The notes below the pieces were generated by a model, which worked only from the letters and a program-made list of their open reading frames with translations, was not told the origin of the DNA and did not search any database. Below are positions 35,211-43,712 of a DNA stretch of 64,000 nucleotides, piece by piece. Source of the DNA: Acetomicrobium sp. UBA5826 (GTDB lineage: Bacteria; Synergistota; Synergistia; Synergistales; Acetomicrobiaceae); the NCBI RefSeq assembly GCF_002433005.1, contig NZ_DJHF01000003.1, positions 1 to 64,000 on the forward strand. The letters run 5' to 3'. How positions within the stretch are numbered: position 1 is the stretch's first letter; every line of letters starts with the position of its first letter. A program made the position numbers and the translations under genes.

Positions 35211-36664
35211 AAAAGCCCGTTGAGCTCATATTTGAGTTGAGTAAATCGGGAAGGAAGGCCTACTCTCTTCCTGCTTGTGATGTGCCTGAAGCAGGCGAAA
35301 AAATCCCGGAAAAGTTCGCGAGAAAGATCGATGCCAGACTGCCCGAAGTATTTGAGGTCGACGTAGTCAGACATTTTACCAGGTTATCTCAACTCAACTA
35401 CGCCGTAGACTTAGGCTTTTACCCCCTCGGGTCATGTACGATGAAGTACAACCCGAAGATAAACGAGGCCGTCTCGCGCCTACCGGGTTTTTTGCAGCTT
35501 CACCCCTATCAGCCGGAGGAGACGGTACAGGGCGCGCTGAAACTCATGTACGACCTGGAGAAGATGTTGTGCGAGATAACGGGCATGGATAGGGCCACGT
35601 TACAGCCTGCTGCAGGTGCTCATGGCGAGATGACGGGTTTGATGATCATAAAGGCCGCCCTGGAAGAGAGGGGAGAGGGCAAGAGGAAGAAGATCATAAT
35701 ACCCGATTCGGCTCACGGCACGAACCCTGCGTCGGCCAGCATGGTGGGATTCGAAGTGCTGGAAGTGAAATCCGACGAGCGCGGAAACGTGGATGTCGAA
35801 GATCTAAAGAAACTGATGAGCGACGAAGTGGCCGGCATCATGCTGACGAACCCCAATACGCTCGGGTTGTTCGAGGAAAGAATAACCGAAATTGCCAGGA
35901 TAATACACGGCGCAGGCGGTCTTTTGTATTACGACGGGGCCAACCTCAATGCAAACCTAGGGAAGGCGCGACCGGGCGACATGGGCTTTGACGTAGTGCA
36001 TTTAAACCTTCACAAGACCTTCAGCACTCCCCACGGCGGAGGCGGGCCTGGATCGGGACCGATAGCTGTTACAAAGGAGCTCGCCCCCTTCTTGCCTGTT
36101 CCCACTGTGGAAAAAGAGGGCGAAAGATACTATCTCGATTACGATAGGCCCCTTTCCATCGGAAAGGTAAGGTCCTTCTACGGTAACTTCAACGTAATGG
36201 TTAAAGCTTACGCTTACATTTTGACCATGGGACCTGAGGGCTTGAGGGAAGTTGCCGAATGCTCCGTCTTGAACGCGAATTATCTCTTGAAAAAACTTAG
36301 AGATTATTTTGAACTTCCCTTCGATCGTTGGTGCAAGCACGAGTTCGTCATCTCCGGCAACAGGCAGAAGAAAGCTACGGGCGTCACTACTCTTGATATG
36401 GTAAAGAGGCTAATAGATTACGGTTTCCATCCCCCGACCGTGTACTTCCCGCTGATCGTACCGGAGGCCATGATGGTAGAGCCCACGGAGACTGAAAGCG
36501 TCGAGACGCTGGACGCCTTTGCCGAGACGATGATTTCTATAGCAAAAGAAGCGGAAGAAAACCCAGACCTTGTAAAGGAATCACCGAAGAACACTCCTAT
36601 TACTCGCTTGGACGAAGTGACGGCAGCCAAAAAACCCGTGGTGAAATGGGACTTCGAAGCGTAA
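35207..36664 (+). CDS. gcvPB: Glycine dehydrogenase (decarboxylating) subunit 2
   Basis: The 485-residue PLP-binding half of the split P protein. The cofactor lysine lies in VVHLNLHKTFSTPHGGGGPG, and YPLGSCTMKYNPKINE and QPAAGAHGEMTGLM are conserved. It overlaps gcvPA by four bases (ATGA). Together they decarboxylate glycine and load the aminomethyl group on GcvH. Confidence 0.95.
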   Translation: MKKPVELIFELSKSGRKAYSLPACDVPEAGEKIPEKFARKIDARLPEVFEVDVVRHFTRLSQLNYAVDLGFYPLGSCTMKYNPKINEAVSRLPGFLQLHPYQPEETVQGALKLMYDLEKMLCEITGMDRATLQPAAGAHGEMTGLMIIKAALEERGEGKRKKIIIPDSAHGTNPASASMVGFEVLEVKSDERGNVDVEDLKKLMSDEVAGIMLTNPNTLGLFEERITEIARIIHGAGGLLYYDGANLNANLGKARPGDMGFDVVHLNLHKTFSTPHGGGGPGSGPIAVTKELAPFLPVPTVEKEGERYYLDYDRPLSIGKVRSFYGNFNVMVKAYAYILTMGPEGLREVAECSVLNANYLLKKLRDYFELPFDRWCKHEFVISGNRQKKATGVTTLDMVKRLIDYGFHPPTVYFPLIVPEAMMVEPTETESVETLDAFAETMISIAKEAEENPDLVKESPKNTPITRLDEVTAAKKPVVKWDFEA

Positions 36665-36684
36665 ACTCGTAAATCCGGACGAAG

Positions 36685-36722
36685 GGCGTCTCTTGCCGTA
36701 AAATAATGGCGCAAGAGGCGCC
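36685..36722 (+). terminator. Hairpin between gcvPB and lpd
   Basis: GGCGTCTCTTGC (36685-36696) pairs with GCAAGAGGCGCC (36711-36722), 12 bp with one G-T, and a TTTAAATATTT stretch follows. It can be a partial terminator that sets lpd expression below the gcv genes. Confidence 0.7.
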
Positions 36723-36752
36723 TTTAAATATTTGAGAAAGGGGGTAGAGTCG

Positions 36753-38150
36753 ATGAAGAGCGACCTAGTCGTAATTGGCGGAGGACCCGGGGGTTACGTG
36801 GCCGCCATAAGAGCCGCACAGCTTGGAGCCACGGTTACCGTCGTCGAAAGGGATAGAATTGGAGGAACCTGTCTTAATTATGGTTGCATTCCCACGAAGG
36901 CTTTGTGTCAAAGTGCCGAAAGCGTCCTGTTGGCCCAAAGAATGGAAGAGGCCGGGATTGTCGTCAGCGAAGCGAAGGTGGACATGGCCAAAGTGCATGC
37001 CTGGAAGAGGAGATCCGTCGACAAACTTACGGGAGGAGTGGCTCAATTATTAAAGGGGTACAAGGTTAACGTCATCGAGGGAGAGGCTAAATTATCGGGC
37101 AAGAATACGATATCTGTAACGAAGTCCGATGGTAGCAAGGAGGAGATTGAGGCTAAATTCATTCTTATCGCCACCGGTTCCAAACAGGCCGTACCTGATA
37201 TTCCAGGGATGGGTTTGAGGGGGGTAGTGACCAGCAGGGAGTTGCTCGAGTACGAGGATCTGCCCGATAATCTCTTTATCTATGGCGGCGGATATATAGC
37301 CATGGAATTTGCCAGCATATACAATGCTCTGGGATCTAACGTTACGGTAATGGTTAGAAGCAGAATCCTCAGGTTAATGGACGGCGAAATATCCAAGCGA
37401 ATAAAGCTGCTTTTAAAGAAGAGGGGCATAACCTTTTATGAGGGCATGCTCGTAGACAGAATAGAGCAGGGAAAAGAGGGCCTAACCGTTTACGCTTCGA
37501 GCGACAGGGAAGAGGCTACGCTAAATGCAGACCTGGTCTTGGTAGCGACGGGCAACGTCCCCAACGTTGAAGGCCTTGGTTGCGAGGATGTGGGAATTGA
37601 AACGGGGAAGAAGGGTATAATCGTAGACGAATTCTATCGAACTTCCGTTGAAGGAATTTACGCCATTGGCGATGTAATAGGTCCGCCCTATCTTGCCCAT
37701 GTCGCTTCAGAGGAGGGTAAAGTGGCTGTCGAGGCCATGTTCGGACTTAAACCCGGCAGGATAAATTATGACGCCATTCCTGCAGCGGTCTTTACCATTC
37801 CCGAGGTCGCTTCTGTAGGGAAGACCGAAGAGGAATTGAAAAAAGATAACATCGATTACTCCGTCGGCAAGTTCCTCTTCGCCGGCAACGGCAAGGCCAT
37901 TGCCATGGGCGAAGAAGATGGATTGGTAAAGGTATTGGCCTACGGCGACGGCAAATTGGCGGGCGTTCATATCATCGGACCCCACGCCAGCGACCTCATA
38001 CACGAAGCGGCCTTAGCCATGCATGCCAGCATACCCGCAGAGGAGTTGATCTCTTGCATTCATGCCCACCCAACACTGGCGGAAGCTTTCCACGAGGCGG
38101 TGATGGGAGTCAAAGGAGAGGCCATTCATCAGCTGCCCAAAAAAAGGTAA
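36753..38150 (+). CDS. lpd: Dihydrolipoyl dehydrogenase
   Basis: The 465-residue L protein re-oxidises the lipoyl arm of GcvH with NAD+. The FAD loop is VVIGGGPGGYVAAIRAAQLG at the N-terminus, the redox disulfide is GGTCLNYGCIPTK, the NAD loop lies in FIYGGGYIAMEFASIY, and the active-site HAHPTLAEA is near the C-terminus. ATG 36753 follows AAAGGGGGTAG. It completes the glycine cleavage operon; no other lipoyl-dependent enzyme genes are in the window. Confidence 0.93.
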   Translation: MKSDLVVIGGGPGGYVAAIRAAQLGATVTVVERDRIGGTCLNYGCIPTKALCQSAESVLLAQRMEEAGIVVSEAKVDMAKVHAWKRRSVDKLTGGVAQLLKGYKVNVIEGEAKLSGKNTISVTKSDGSKEEIEAKFILIATGSKQAVPDIPGMGLRGVVTSRELLEYEDLPDNLFIYGGGYIAMEFASIYNALGSNVTVMVRSRILRLMDGEISKRIKLLLKKRGITFYEGMLVDRIEQGKEGLTVYASSDREEATLNADLVLVATGNVPNVEGLGCEDVGIETGKKGIIVDEFYRTSVEGIYAIGDVIGPPYLAHVASEEGKVAVEAMFGLKPGRINYDAIPAAVFTIPEVASVGKTEEELKKDNIDYSVGKFLFAGNGKAIAMGEEDGLVKVLAYGDGKLAGVHIIGPHASDLIHEAALAMHASIPAEELISCIHAHPTLAEAFHEAVMGVKGEAIHQLPKKR

Positions 38151-38155
38151 AATTT

Positions 38156-38199
38156 AGTTTCATCCCTCCCTTTTTCTAGAAAAAGGGAGGGATGAAACT
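38156..38199. terminator. 44-bp perfect palindrome, bidirectional terminator
   Basis: Positions 38156-38199 read identically on both strands, centred on CTAG, with T5 and A5 runs next to the centre and CCCTCCC/GGGAGGG arms. It lies six bases after the lpd stop and twelve before the end of the convergent minus-strand gene. RNA from either strand would form a 20-bp stem. Confidence 0.85.
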
Positions 38200-38210
38200 C
38201 GAGTTGAATA

Positions 38211-38579
38211 CTACCCTATTTCCATGGGAAAAATGTTATTGTAGGAATCTGTAAAGATTGCAGAGATTTTATCTCCTTCTCCCCTTTGCAGGGATACGAA
38301 ATGAGTGCAATTGGTTTTTATGAAATATTGATGTGCCCCTTCCGTTGCACAGGCCTCTATTTTCTCCTTGCAGAGAGGGCAGGAGAAGTTGTAGCATGCC
38401 TGTCCGACGGATTCAAGGCTTACTGCGACCTCTTCTCCCAGATCGTTGTAATAGATGACGAGAGATTTTTCAGGGAAAAATCTGCTGAAGTGCGAGCAAT
38501 GAACTTGTGTGTCTTCTTTTGTGGACGATATAGTTTCGGCACCGCAAACCGGGCATTTGATCTTCCAGTAGTGTTCCAT
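38211..38579 (-). CDS. Small protein with two CPxC metal-binding repeats
   Basis: A 122-residue protein of unknown function. It contains two similar units, each CPxC followed after about 18-25 residues by C-x-H: CPVCGAET...VHCSHF and CPLCKEKI...TNCTHF. This suggests two zinc- or iron-binding ribbons with a C-C-C-H ligand set and internal duplication. No signal peptide or membrane helix is seen, so it is probably cytosolic. On the minus strand it is close to, and codirectional with, the DMT transporter gene upstream. I do not recognise the family. Confidence 0.7.
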   Translation of the reverse strand: MEHYWKIKCPVCGAETISSTKEDTQVHCSHFSRFFPEKSLVIYYNDLGEEVAVSLESVGQACYNFSCPLCKEKIEACATEGAHQYFIKTNCTHFVSLQRGEGDKISAIFTDSYNNIFPMEIG

Positions 38580-38626
38580 CTCTCACACCCCTTTTACCTC
38601 AAGCTCTGACGCATATAATATAACAT

Positions 38627-39541
38627 CTATTTATTACTTCTACAATAGAATAAAGGTTCCAGCGACAACATGATGACTGCAATGCATATGAAGACTCCGC
38701 CGATGATCGCGCTTTTTTCCGGCCTTTCTCCAAGCAATAGAAAGGCCCACATCATAGAGAGGGGAATTTCGCTCATGGATAATACCGAAGCTATAGAGCT
38801 AGACAGATATTTAAGGGATCTCGAGATCATGCCAAAGGCAATGGCGGAGGTGCATAATGCCATATACATTAGGCCAAGGTAGGCTTTCGGCGGGGCCTTG
38901 AACAGATCCGCTGCTTTTCCTCCATAAAGCCCGGCGACCCAACAGATTACCGATGCCCATAAAAAACTCTGCAAATAGGCCTTATACTGCGATTTTTTGC
39001 CGAGTCCGTATCTTCCGTTTAAAAGGTAGAGGGCATAACCGGCACCGCCGGCCAGTGCGCAGAGAACGCCAATGATGTCGAACTTCAAGCCCTCGCCGGG
39101 ATCCCATACGGCAAAGTAAACTCCCGACAGAGAGAGTATCAAGGCCAGAATTTGCACCAGAGAGGGGCGCTCTCGGGCTATAGCCCAGGCTCCTATCATG
39201 GCCCAAATCGGAGCGGTGTAATACAGGATCAACGTCATTCCTACGGATATCCTCAAAAAGGCTATGCTAAGGCCCAAGTTCGAGCTGATAAGCCCAAGGG
39301 AGCTCAACCAAAAAAGGGCGCTGCCCATCTCCTCTTTACGGGGAATTATCAAAGCGCTTCGGGGTTTGGGAGCGAGAGAGATGATGATACAGGTGCTGAC
39401 GGTTATGCGAAAAAGCGTTATGAGAAAGGGGCCGACTCCAAAACCGTTGACGAAACGAACTACGGGACCGTTCGTTCCCCAAATCGTGGTCGCCCCAAGG
39501 ACCAAAAATATTCCCCTCACGGTACTCCCAAGCGTATCCAT
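38627..39541 (-). CDS. DMT-superfamily (EamA) transporter
   Basis: The 304-residue membrane protein has ten hydrophobic helices in two halves, each an EamA domain. The N-terminal FLVLGATTIWGTNGPVVRF and the second-half SSSIASVLSMSEIPLSMMWAFLLLGERP are typical. Members export amino acids or other metabolites. The substrate is unknown. The gene starts about 30 bases after the exonuclease III stop, so may be part of the same minus-strand unit. Confidence 0.85.
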   Translation of the reverse strand: MDTLGSTVRGIFLVLGATTIWGTNGPVVRFVNGFGVGPFLITLFRITVSTCIIISLAPKPRSALIIPRKEEMGSALFWLSSLGLISSNLGLSIAFLRISVGMTLILYYTAPIWAMIGAWAIARERPSLVQILALILSLSGVYFAVWDPGEGLKFDIIGVLCALAGGAGYALYLLNGRYGLGKKSQYKAYLQSFLWASVICWVAGLYGGKAADLFKAPPKAYLGLMYMALCTSAIAFGMISRSLKYLSSSIASVLSMSEIPLSMMWAFLLLGERPEKSAIIGGVFICIAVIMLSLEPLFYCRSNK

Positions 39542-39571
39542 TGGCTTTTGTGGGTAATTTTTAAGATTAAA

Positions 39572-40357
39572 TTAAAGATCGAATATGCCGACGAGAAAAG
39601 TATGATCCGACGGCTTTTCCCATGATCTGGGTTCCCTGTCTATGTAGCAATCCACTGAGCGATCTGCCACGGAAGGCGTAGCTAATATGTGGTCTACGCG
39701 CCAGCCTATGTTGTGTTCAAGAGCATTTTTGACCCTATAGTCCCAAAAAGTGTACTGTCCTTCTTCTGGGTGGTGTTTTCTGAAGACGTCCACAAAACCC
39801 CAGGATTTGACGGTGTCGAAAATATCCCTTATCTCTTCATGAAAGCATACGTGGTTTCTTTTCGTTTCCGGTTTCGTTACGTCCTTTTCCTCTGGGGCTA
39901 CGTTCATGTCTCCCACCCAAATTATCTTGTCATCTGCCTTAAACTCCGATTCCAGTAAATCGAGGAATCGCCGGAAAAAGTCCTTTTTGTATCGGTAATC
40001 GGGATGGTCAATGGACTTGCCCTGGGGGACGTAAGTGTTTATTACCCACAGATCGTTGAACCTGGCGATCATCAGTCTGTCGTCGTCCTTTCCGTCTTTG
40101 CCGTCGGGGAAGCCGTAAATGATCTCATTGGGTTCCCCTTGGCAAGCAATTGCCACACCGGCGTAAGCTTTCCTTCCCCTGAAAAAGACGTGGTATCCCC
40201 AGGAATCGAAGACCGATGCCGGAAATTGATCGTCGCTTACCTTCGTCTCTTGCAGACACAAGACGTCTACCGGGTTTTTTATCAACCATCTTTCGAGGAT
40301 TTGAAGCCTGCTTCTGACGGAATTTGCGTTAAAGGTTGATATCGTAAAAAAGGGCAT
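39572..40357 (-). CDS. xth: Exodeoxyribonuclease III (AP endonuclease)
   Basis: A 261-residue member of the exonuclease III / APE1 family that cuts at abasic sites and removes 3' blocking groups in base-excision repair. FNANSVRSRL, VLCLQETKV (metal-binding Glu), YAGVAI, WVGDMNVAPEEKDV and the C-terminal RVDHILATPSV plus SDHTFLVG (catalytic His) are all present. I chose the ATG at 40357, which follows the metallophosphoesterase stop directly (TGAAATG) with AAGGAGG upstream. Confidence 0.92.
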   Translation of the reverse strand: MPFFTISTFNANSVRSRLQILERWLIKNPVDVLCLQETKVSDDQFPASVFDSWGYHVFFRGRKAYAGVAIACQGEPNEIIYGFPDGKDGKDDDRLMIARFNDLWVINTYVPQGKSIDHPDYRYKKDFFRRFLDLLESEFKADDKIIWVGDMNVAPEEKDVTKPETKRNHVCFHEEIRDIFDTVKSWGFVDVFRKHHPEEGQYTFWDYRVKNALEHNIGWRVDHILATPSVADRSVDCYIDREPRSWEKPSDHTFLVGIFDL

Positions 40358-40358
40358 T

Positions 40359-41522
40359 TCACTCACTACCTCCTTGTGCTGAATTGATGAACCTTAGGTT
40401 CAAAAGGATTATCTCCGGCATTGATCCGAGACGGACCGGAGGTCCCCAAGTTCCATACCCGCTGGATACGTAAATTAAGGTTTTGTCCTTTTGCAAAACC
40501 CCCCAGCTTTTTTCGAATATCAATTTAGTTATTAAATTAAATGGCCACATTTGACCGTTGTGCGTATGGCCTGACAGCTGAATGGCAACTCCCTGAGATG
40601 CCGACTCGTCTAAATTGACAGGCGTGTGGTCTAAAACCATGACAGGGAGATCTTTTGAAACCTCTTGGAGTATTTCGTTTAAGGGAATGCGTTTTGACCT
40701 TTCTATGCGATTTGCCGTAATATCCCTTCTGCCTACAAGAATTAGTGAATTTTCTATGATCGCGAATTCATCTTGGAGCAGCTTCACTCCTGCCCTGGCG
40801 AGGTATTTCTCGACTTCCTCTATTCCCGCGTAATATTCGTGGTTGCCGGCAACAGCATATACACCTAAGGGAGCATTCAATTGTTTTAATTCCTCCGCCA
40901 GGCTTTCTTCCATCGCAACGGAAACGCTTTCGTCTACTATATCACCCACGAAAAGCACCATGTCCGGGGACAGATCGTTAATTTTGCTCACAAGATCTTT
41001 TATGCGAGAGTTGTTCATGAAGAGACCTACATGCACGTCCGATACGGCTACGGCCCGGATGGAATCCAAAGTCGCATTGACATTCGACATCTCCAGGTTT
41101 AATGCCACTGTTCGCGTTCTTCTTGCGTTAATGCTGCCAATTACGATCAGGACCATCATGAGGACGACGCCTATTCTCCATATGTGCGCTCTTAAAGTGA
41201 CATCCAAAAGCGGCATAAAAGAGAAGAGAGAAGACATGAGTCTGTAAATGTCTATGAAGAGGCTCAATAAAAATGCATAGGCCATGAAAGCAAAATAGTA
41301 AGAACCGGCCATGGTGGATATTTTGGCGATACCTTCAAAGGAGGTGAAGGCCTGTAGCAGACGGCCGCAGGGGTAGGCGATCATGGCCAAAACAAGGACA
41401 ATCAACATAACTATTCCCACAGGAGATTGGCATAAGGGAGATATGTGCCTGTAGATATAGTAATTGGCAAGAAAATATATCAAAGAAACAGATCCAATGA
41501 AAACCATTAATCCTAATCCCAT
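40359..41522 (-). CDS. Membrane-anchored metallophosphoesterase
   Basis: The 387-residue protein has four or five N-terminal membrane helices (to about 145) and a calcineurin-like phosphoesterase domain. Metal motifs are VSDVHVGLF (DxH), FVGDIVDE (GDxxD), AGNHEYYAG (GNHE) and SGHTHNGQMWP (GHTH). Related proteins, such as the YaeI/YkuE type, cleave UDP-sugar lipids or phospholipids, but the substrate here is unknown. The gene ends one base before the xth ATG, so the two are probably cotranscribed. Confidence 0.85.
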   Translation of the reverse strand: MGLGLMVFIGSVSLIYFLANYYIYRHISPLCQSPVGIVMLIVLVLAMIAYPCGRLLQAFTSFEGIAKISTMAGSYYFAFMAYAFLLSLFIDIYRLMSSLFSFMPLLDVTLRAHIWRIGVVLMMVLIVIGSINARRTRTVALNLEMSNVNATLDSIRAVAVSDVHVGLFMNNSRIKDLVSKINDLSPDMVLFVGDIVDESVSVAMEESLAEELKQLNAPLGVYAVAGNHEYYAGIEEVEKYLARAGVKLLQDEFAIIENSLILVGRRDITANRIERSKRIPLNEILQEVSKDLPVMVLDHTPVNLDESASQGVAIQLSGHTHNGQMWPFNLITKLIFEKSWGVLQKDKTLIYVSSGYGTWGPPVRLGSMPEIILLNLRFINSAQGGSE

Positions 41523-41658
41523 ACAACTCCCCCTTCTCTTTGATAGTATAATGCAAATAGATATCCTTTAGGAATCCGATAAATCTCCCATCTTGACATA
41601 TCGATAAACATGAAGCTTTTTTATGGCCGGGAAACCCAGACGATCGGGGGTTGATCTG

Positions 41659-43017
41659 ATGTATGATGTGGTAATTAAAGGTGGCAAAATAGTGGGTAGC
41701 CCCTTTGGAACGATTAAAGGGGATATCGGCATCGCAGGCGAATGCATAGCGGCGATAGGTTATGGTTTAAAAGGAAAACATGTTGTCGATGCCTCTGGCA
41801 AACTCGTGTTGCCGGGCGCGATAGATGCTCATGTTCACATGGAGCTTCCCGTTTCGGGCACCCGTTCGAGCGATGATTTTGCTTCCGGCACAAAAGCTGC
41901 AGCCTGTGGCGGAGTCACGACCGTCATAGATTTTACGGTGGGCGACAGAGATTCAACCCTTCCTGAAGATATAGAAAGCAGGCTCGATGAAGCCAAAAAA
42001 TCCTACATCGATTATACGTTTCACGCCGAAATTATCGGTTGGCACAGATCCAGGTCGTGGGAGATCTTGAAGGCAACGCAAATGGGAGTTACCAGTTTTA
42101 AGTTTTTCACTGCCTACAGCTCCTCCGGCAGAAGGACTGACAGAGGAGCGCTCTTTGATGCCTTTGAGACGATTGGCGACTTGGGAGCATTGGCCATAGT
42201 ACATGCAGAAGACGAGGAGATAATTGACCATATCGTTAGTTCATTGGATCGTAGTGAGATCGGCGATATGAGTACTCTGGCCAAGGCGAGGCCACCTCTT
42301 TGCGAAGCCCTGGCAGTAGGCAATGTCATTTACTTGGCGGAAAGGACAAACGCCAGGGTGCATATAGTGCATTTATCCTCCGCTTTAGGTTTAGAGGCCT
42401 TTAAGAGAGCCAGGAGCTTTTATTCAAATGCGACAGCTGAGACATGTCCCCAATATCTCCTGCTTACGAAGGAAGTATATGAGGGTGTGGAGGGCCACTT
42501 ATACTCCGCTTCTCCCGCATTGAGGACCTCCATGGACGCTCAGGCTCTCTGGGAAGGCATCAGCAACGGAGATATTTCCTTGATAGCGACGGATCACTGT
42601 CCCTTTACTAGAGAGCAAAAAAGATGGAAGGATAGCTTTCTCGACCTGCCCTACGGTTTGCCCGGCGTGGAGACTTCGCTGCCTTTATTCTTTAGCGAAG
42701 GCGTCTTAAAACGAGGTATTTCCCTGGAGGTCATGGTGAAGCTTTTTGCGGAAAATCCAGCCAGGATATATGGCCTTTTTCCCAGAAAAGGGGCGCTTCA
42801 AATTGGATCCGATGCCGATATGACAATTCTGGATCCCAATCAAGAATGGACAATAAGTTCCAGTAATTTGCATATGAATACGGACTTTTCTCCCTACGAA
42901 GGAATGACGATAAAGGGCAAAGTTTGTACTACATTATCGCGAGGTGAAGTAATATACGATAATGGCCTTTTTAAAGCAAGGGAAGGAAGGGGAAAATTTT
43001 TGGGTCGAAGCATATGA
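41659..43017 (+). CDS. Dihydropyrimidinase / D-hydantoinase
   Basis: A 452-residue cyclic amidohydrolase that opens dihydropyrimidines or 5-monosubstituted hydantoins without ATP. Metal ligands are visible: IDAHVHMEL (HxH), the carboxylated lysine in TSFKFFTAYS, VHAEDEEI, VHLSS, and the aspartate in ATDHCPFT. The chain start MYDVVIKGGKIVGS matches the family at ATG 41659; the frame continues upstream to 41623 without conservation. It complements the ATP-dependent HyuA/HyuB coded at 4988-9157. A truncated regulator gene converges on it. Confidence 0.88.
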   Translation: MYDVVIKGGKIVGSPFGTIKGDIGIAGECIAAIGYGLKGKHVVDASGKLVLPGAIDAHVHMELPVSGTRSSDDFASGTKAAACGGVTTVIDFTVGDRDSTLPEDIESRLDEAKKSYIDYTFHAEIIGWHRSRSWEILKATQMGVTSFKFFTAYSSSGRRTDRGALFDAFETIGDLGALAIVHAEDEEIIDHIVSSLDRSEIGDMSTLAKARPPLCEALAVGNVIYLAERTNARVHIVHLSSALGLEAFKRARSFYSNATAETCPQYLLLTKEVYEGVEGHLYSASPALRTSMDAQALWEGISNGDISLIATDHCPFTREQKRWKDSFLDLPYGLPGVETSLPLFFSEGVLKRGISLEVMVKLFAENPARIYGLFPRKGALQIGSDADMTILDPNQEWTISSSNLHMNTDFSPYEGMTIKGKVCTTLSRGEVIYDNGLFKAREGRGKFLGRSI

Positions 43018-43050
43018 TCCTTTCAAATAAAGCTTCACAAATTCTTGGCC

Positions 43051-43653
43051 TTAACCTCTGAAAGACATCCTGGTGAAGGGGTGTTTTGGTGAAGTGCAAG
43101 AATCTAAAAGGTAGTAGATAAATCTAGGTCTTCCAGAGCGCCCATCTCGGTATTTGGGTTCTTTGGAAGCCAAGCCTGACATTGCTAGATACTCCAGGTA
43201 TCTATGAGCAGTAGGGTAGGAGAGATCGGTTTTCTCTACGACATCTTGGATGGTAGCTCCTTTGTTTCCTATGTCGTCAAGGGCCAAAAGGATGGTTCTA
43301 AGCGTTTCTTGATGAATTCCCTTATTCAAATTTTCCAGGCCAGAATATCGACGGTAATCTAAAAGACGGCCATGTAAGGCAATGCGCGCTGCAAAATCTG
43401 CAAGTCGAATTGGTTTTAAAACAAAGTCATCGGCGCCTATTAAGAGTAGATCTCTTGCTATCTTCTGATCTTCTTCGATAGTCAGAACGAGGATGGTGAC
43501 CTCTTTGGATACTTTTCTGCATCTTTTAATTACTTCGGCACCATTAGTCAGGGGCATGTGGTAATCTACCAGCAATATATCTATCTCTTTTCTCTGTATC
43601 CACGATATGACATCTTTGCATCTAGTGTTCGTGTGTATTTCCCAATATAGAAT
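43051..43653 (-). pseudogene. N-terminally truncated CitB/DcuR-type response regulator
   Basis: The frame is open from about 43653 to the stop at 43051 and encodes most of a receiver domain plus a C-terminal helix-turn-helix (TIQDVVEKTDLSYPTAHRYLEYLA). The phospho-acceptor Asp in ILLVDYHMP and the Lys in FVLKP are kept. The first strand with the acidic pair (usually VLIVDDD) is missing, as homology begins at ILYWEIHTN straight after the ggt terminator. No start codon with a ribosome site exists; TTG 43575 would give a still shorter domain. I read it as a remnant created by a deletion or insertion at the ggt 3' end. A full copy would have regulated carboxylate uptake or catabolism. Confidence 0.65.
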
Positions 43654-43654
43654 A

Positions 43655-43691
43655 GAAAAAGATGCGAGAAAGTCTTTCTCGCATCTTTTTC
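43655..43691 (-). terminator. Strong hairpin after ggt
   Basis: The 18-base arms 43655-43672 and 43674-43691 are exact inverted copies with a single unpaired base between, giving GATGCGAGAAAG stems and a T-run on the minus strand. It is the intrinsic terminator of the gamma-glutamyltranspeptidase gene. Confidence 0.85.
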
Positions 43692-43712
43692 TTGTTTCTC
43701 TTCAGGTTATCA

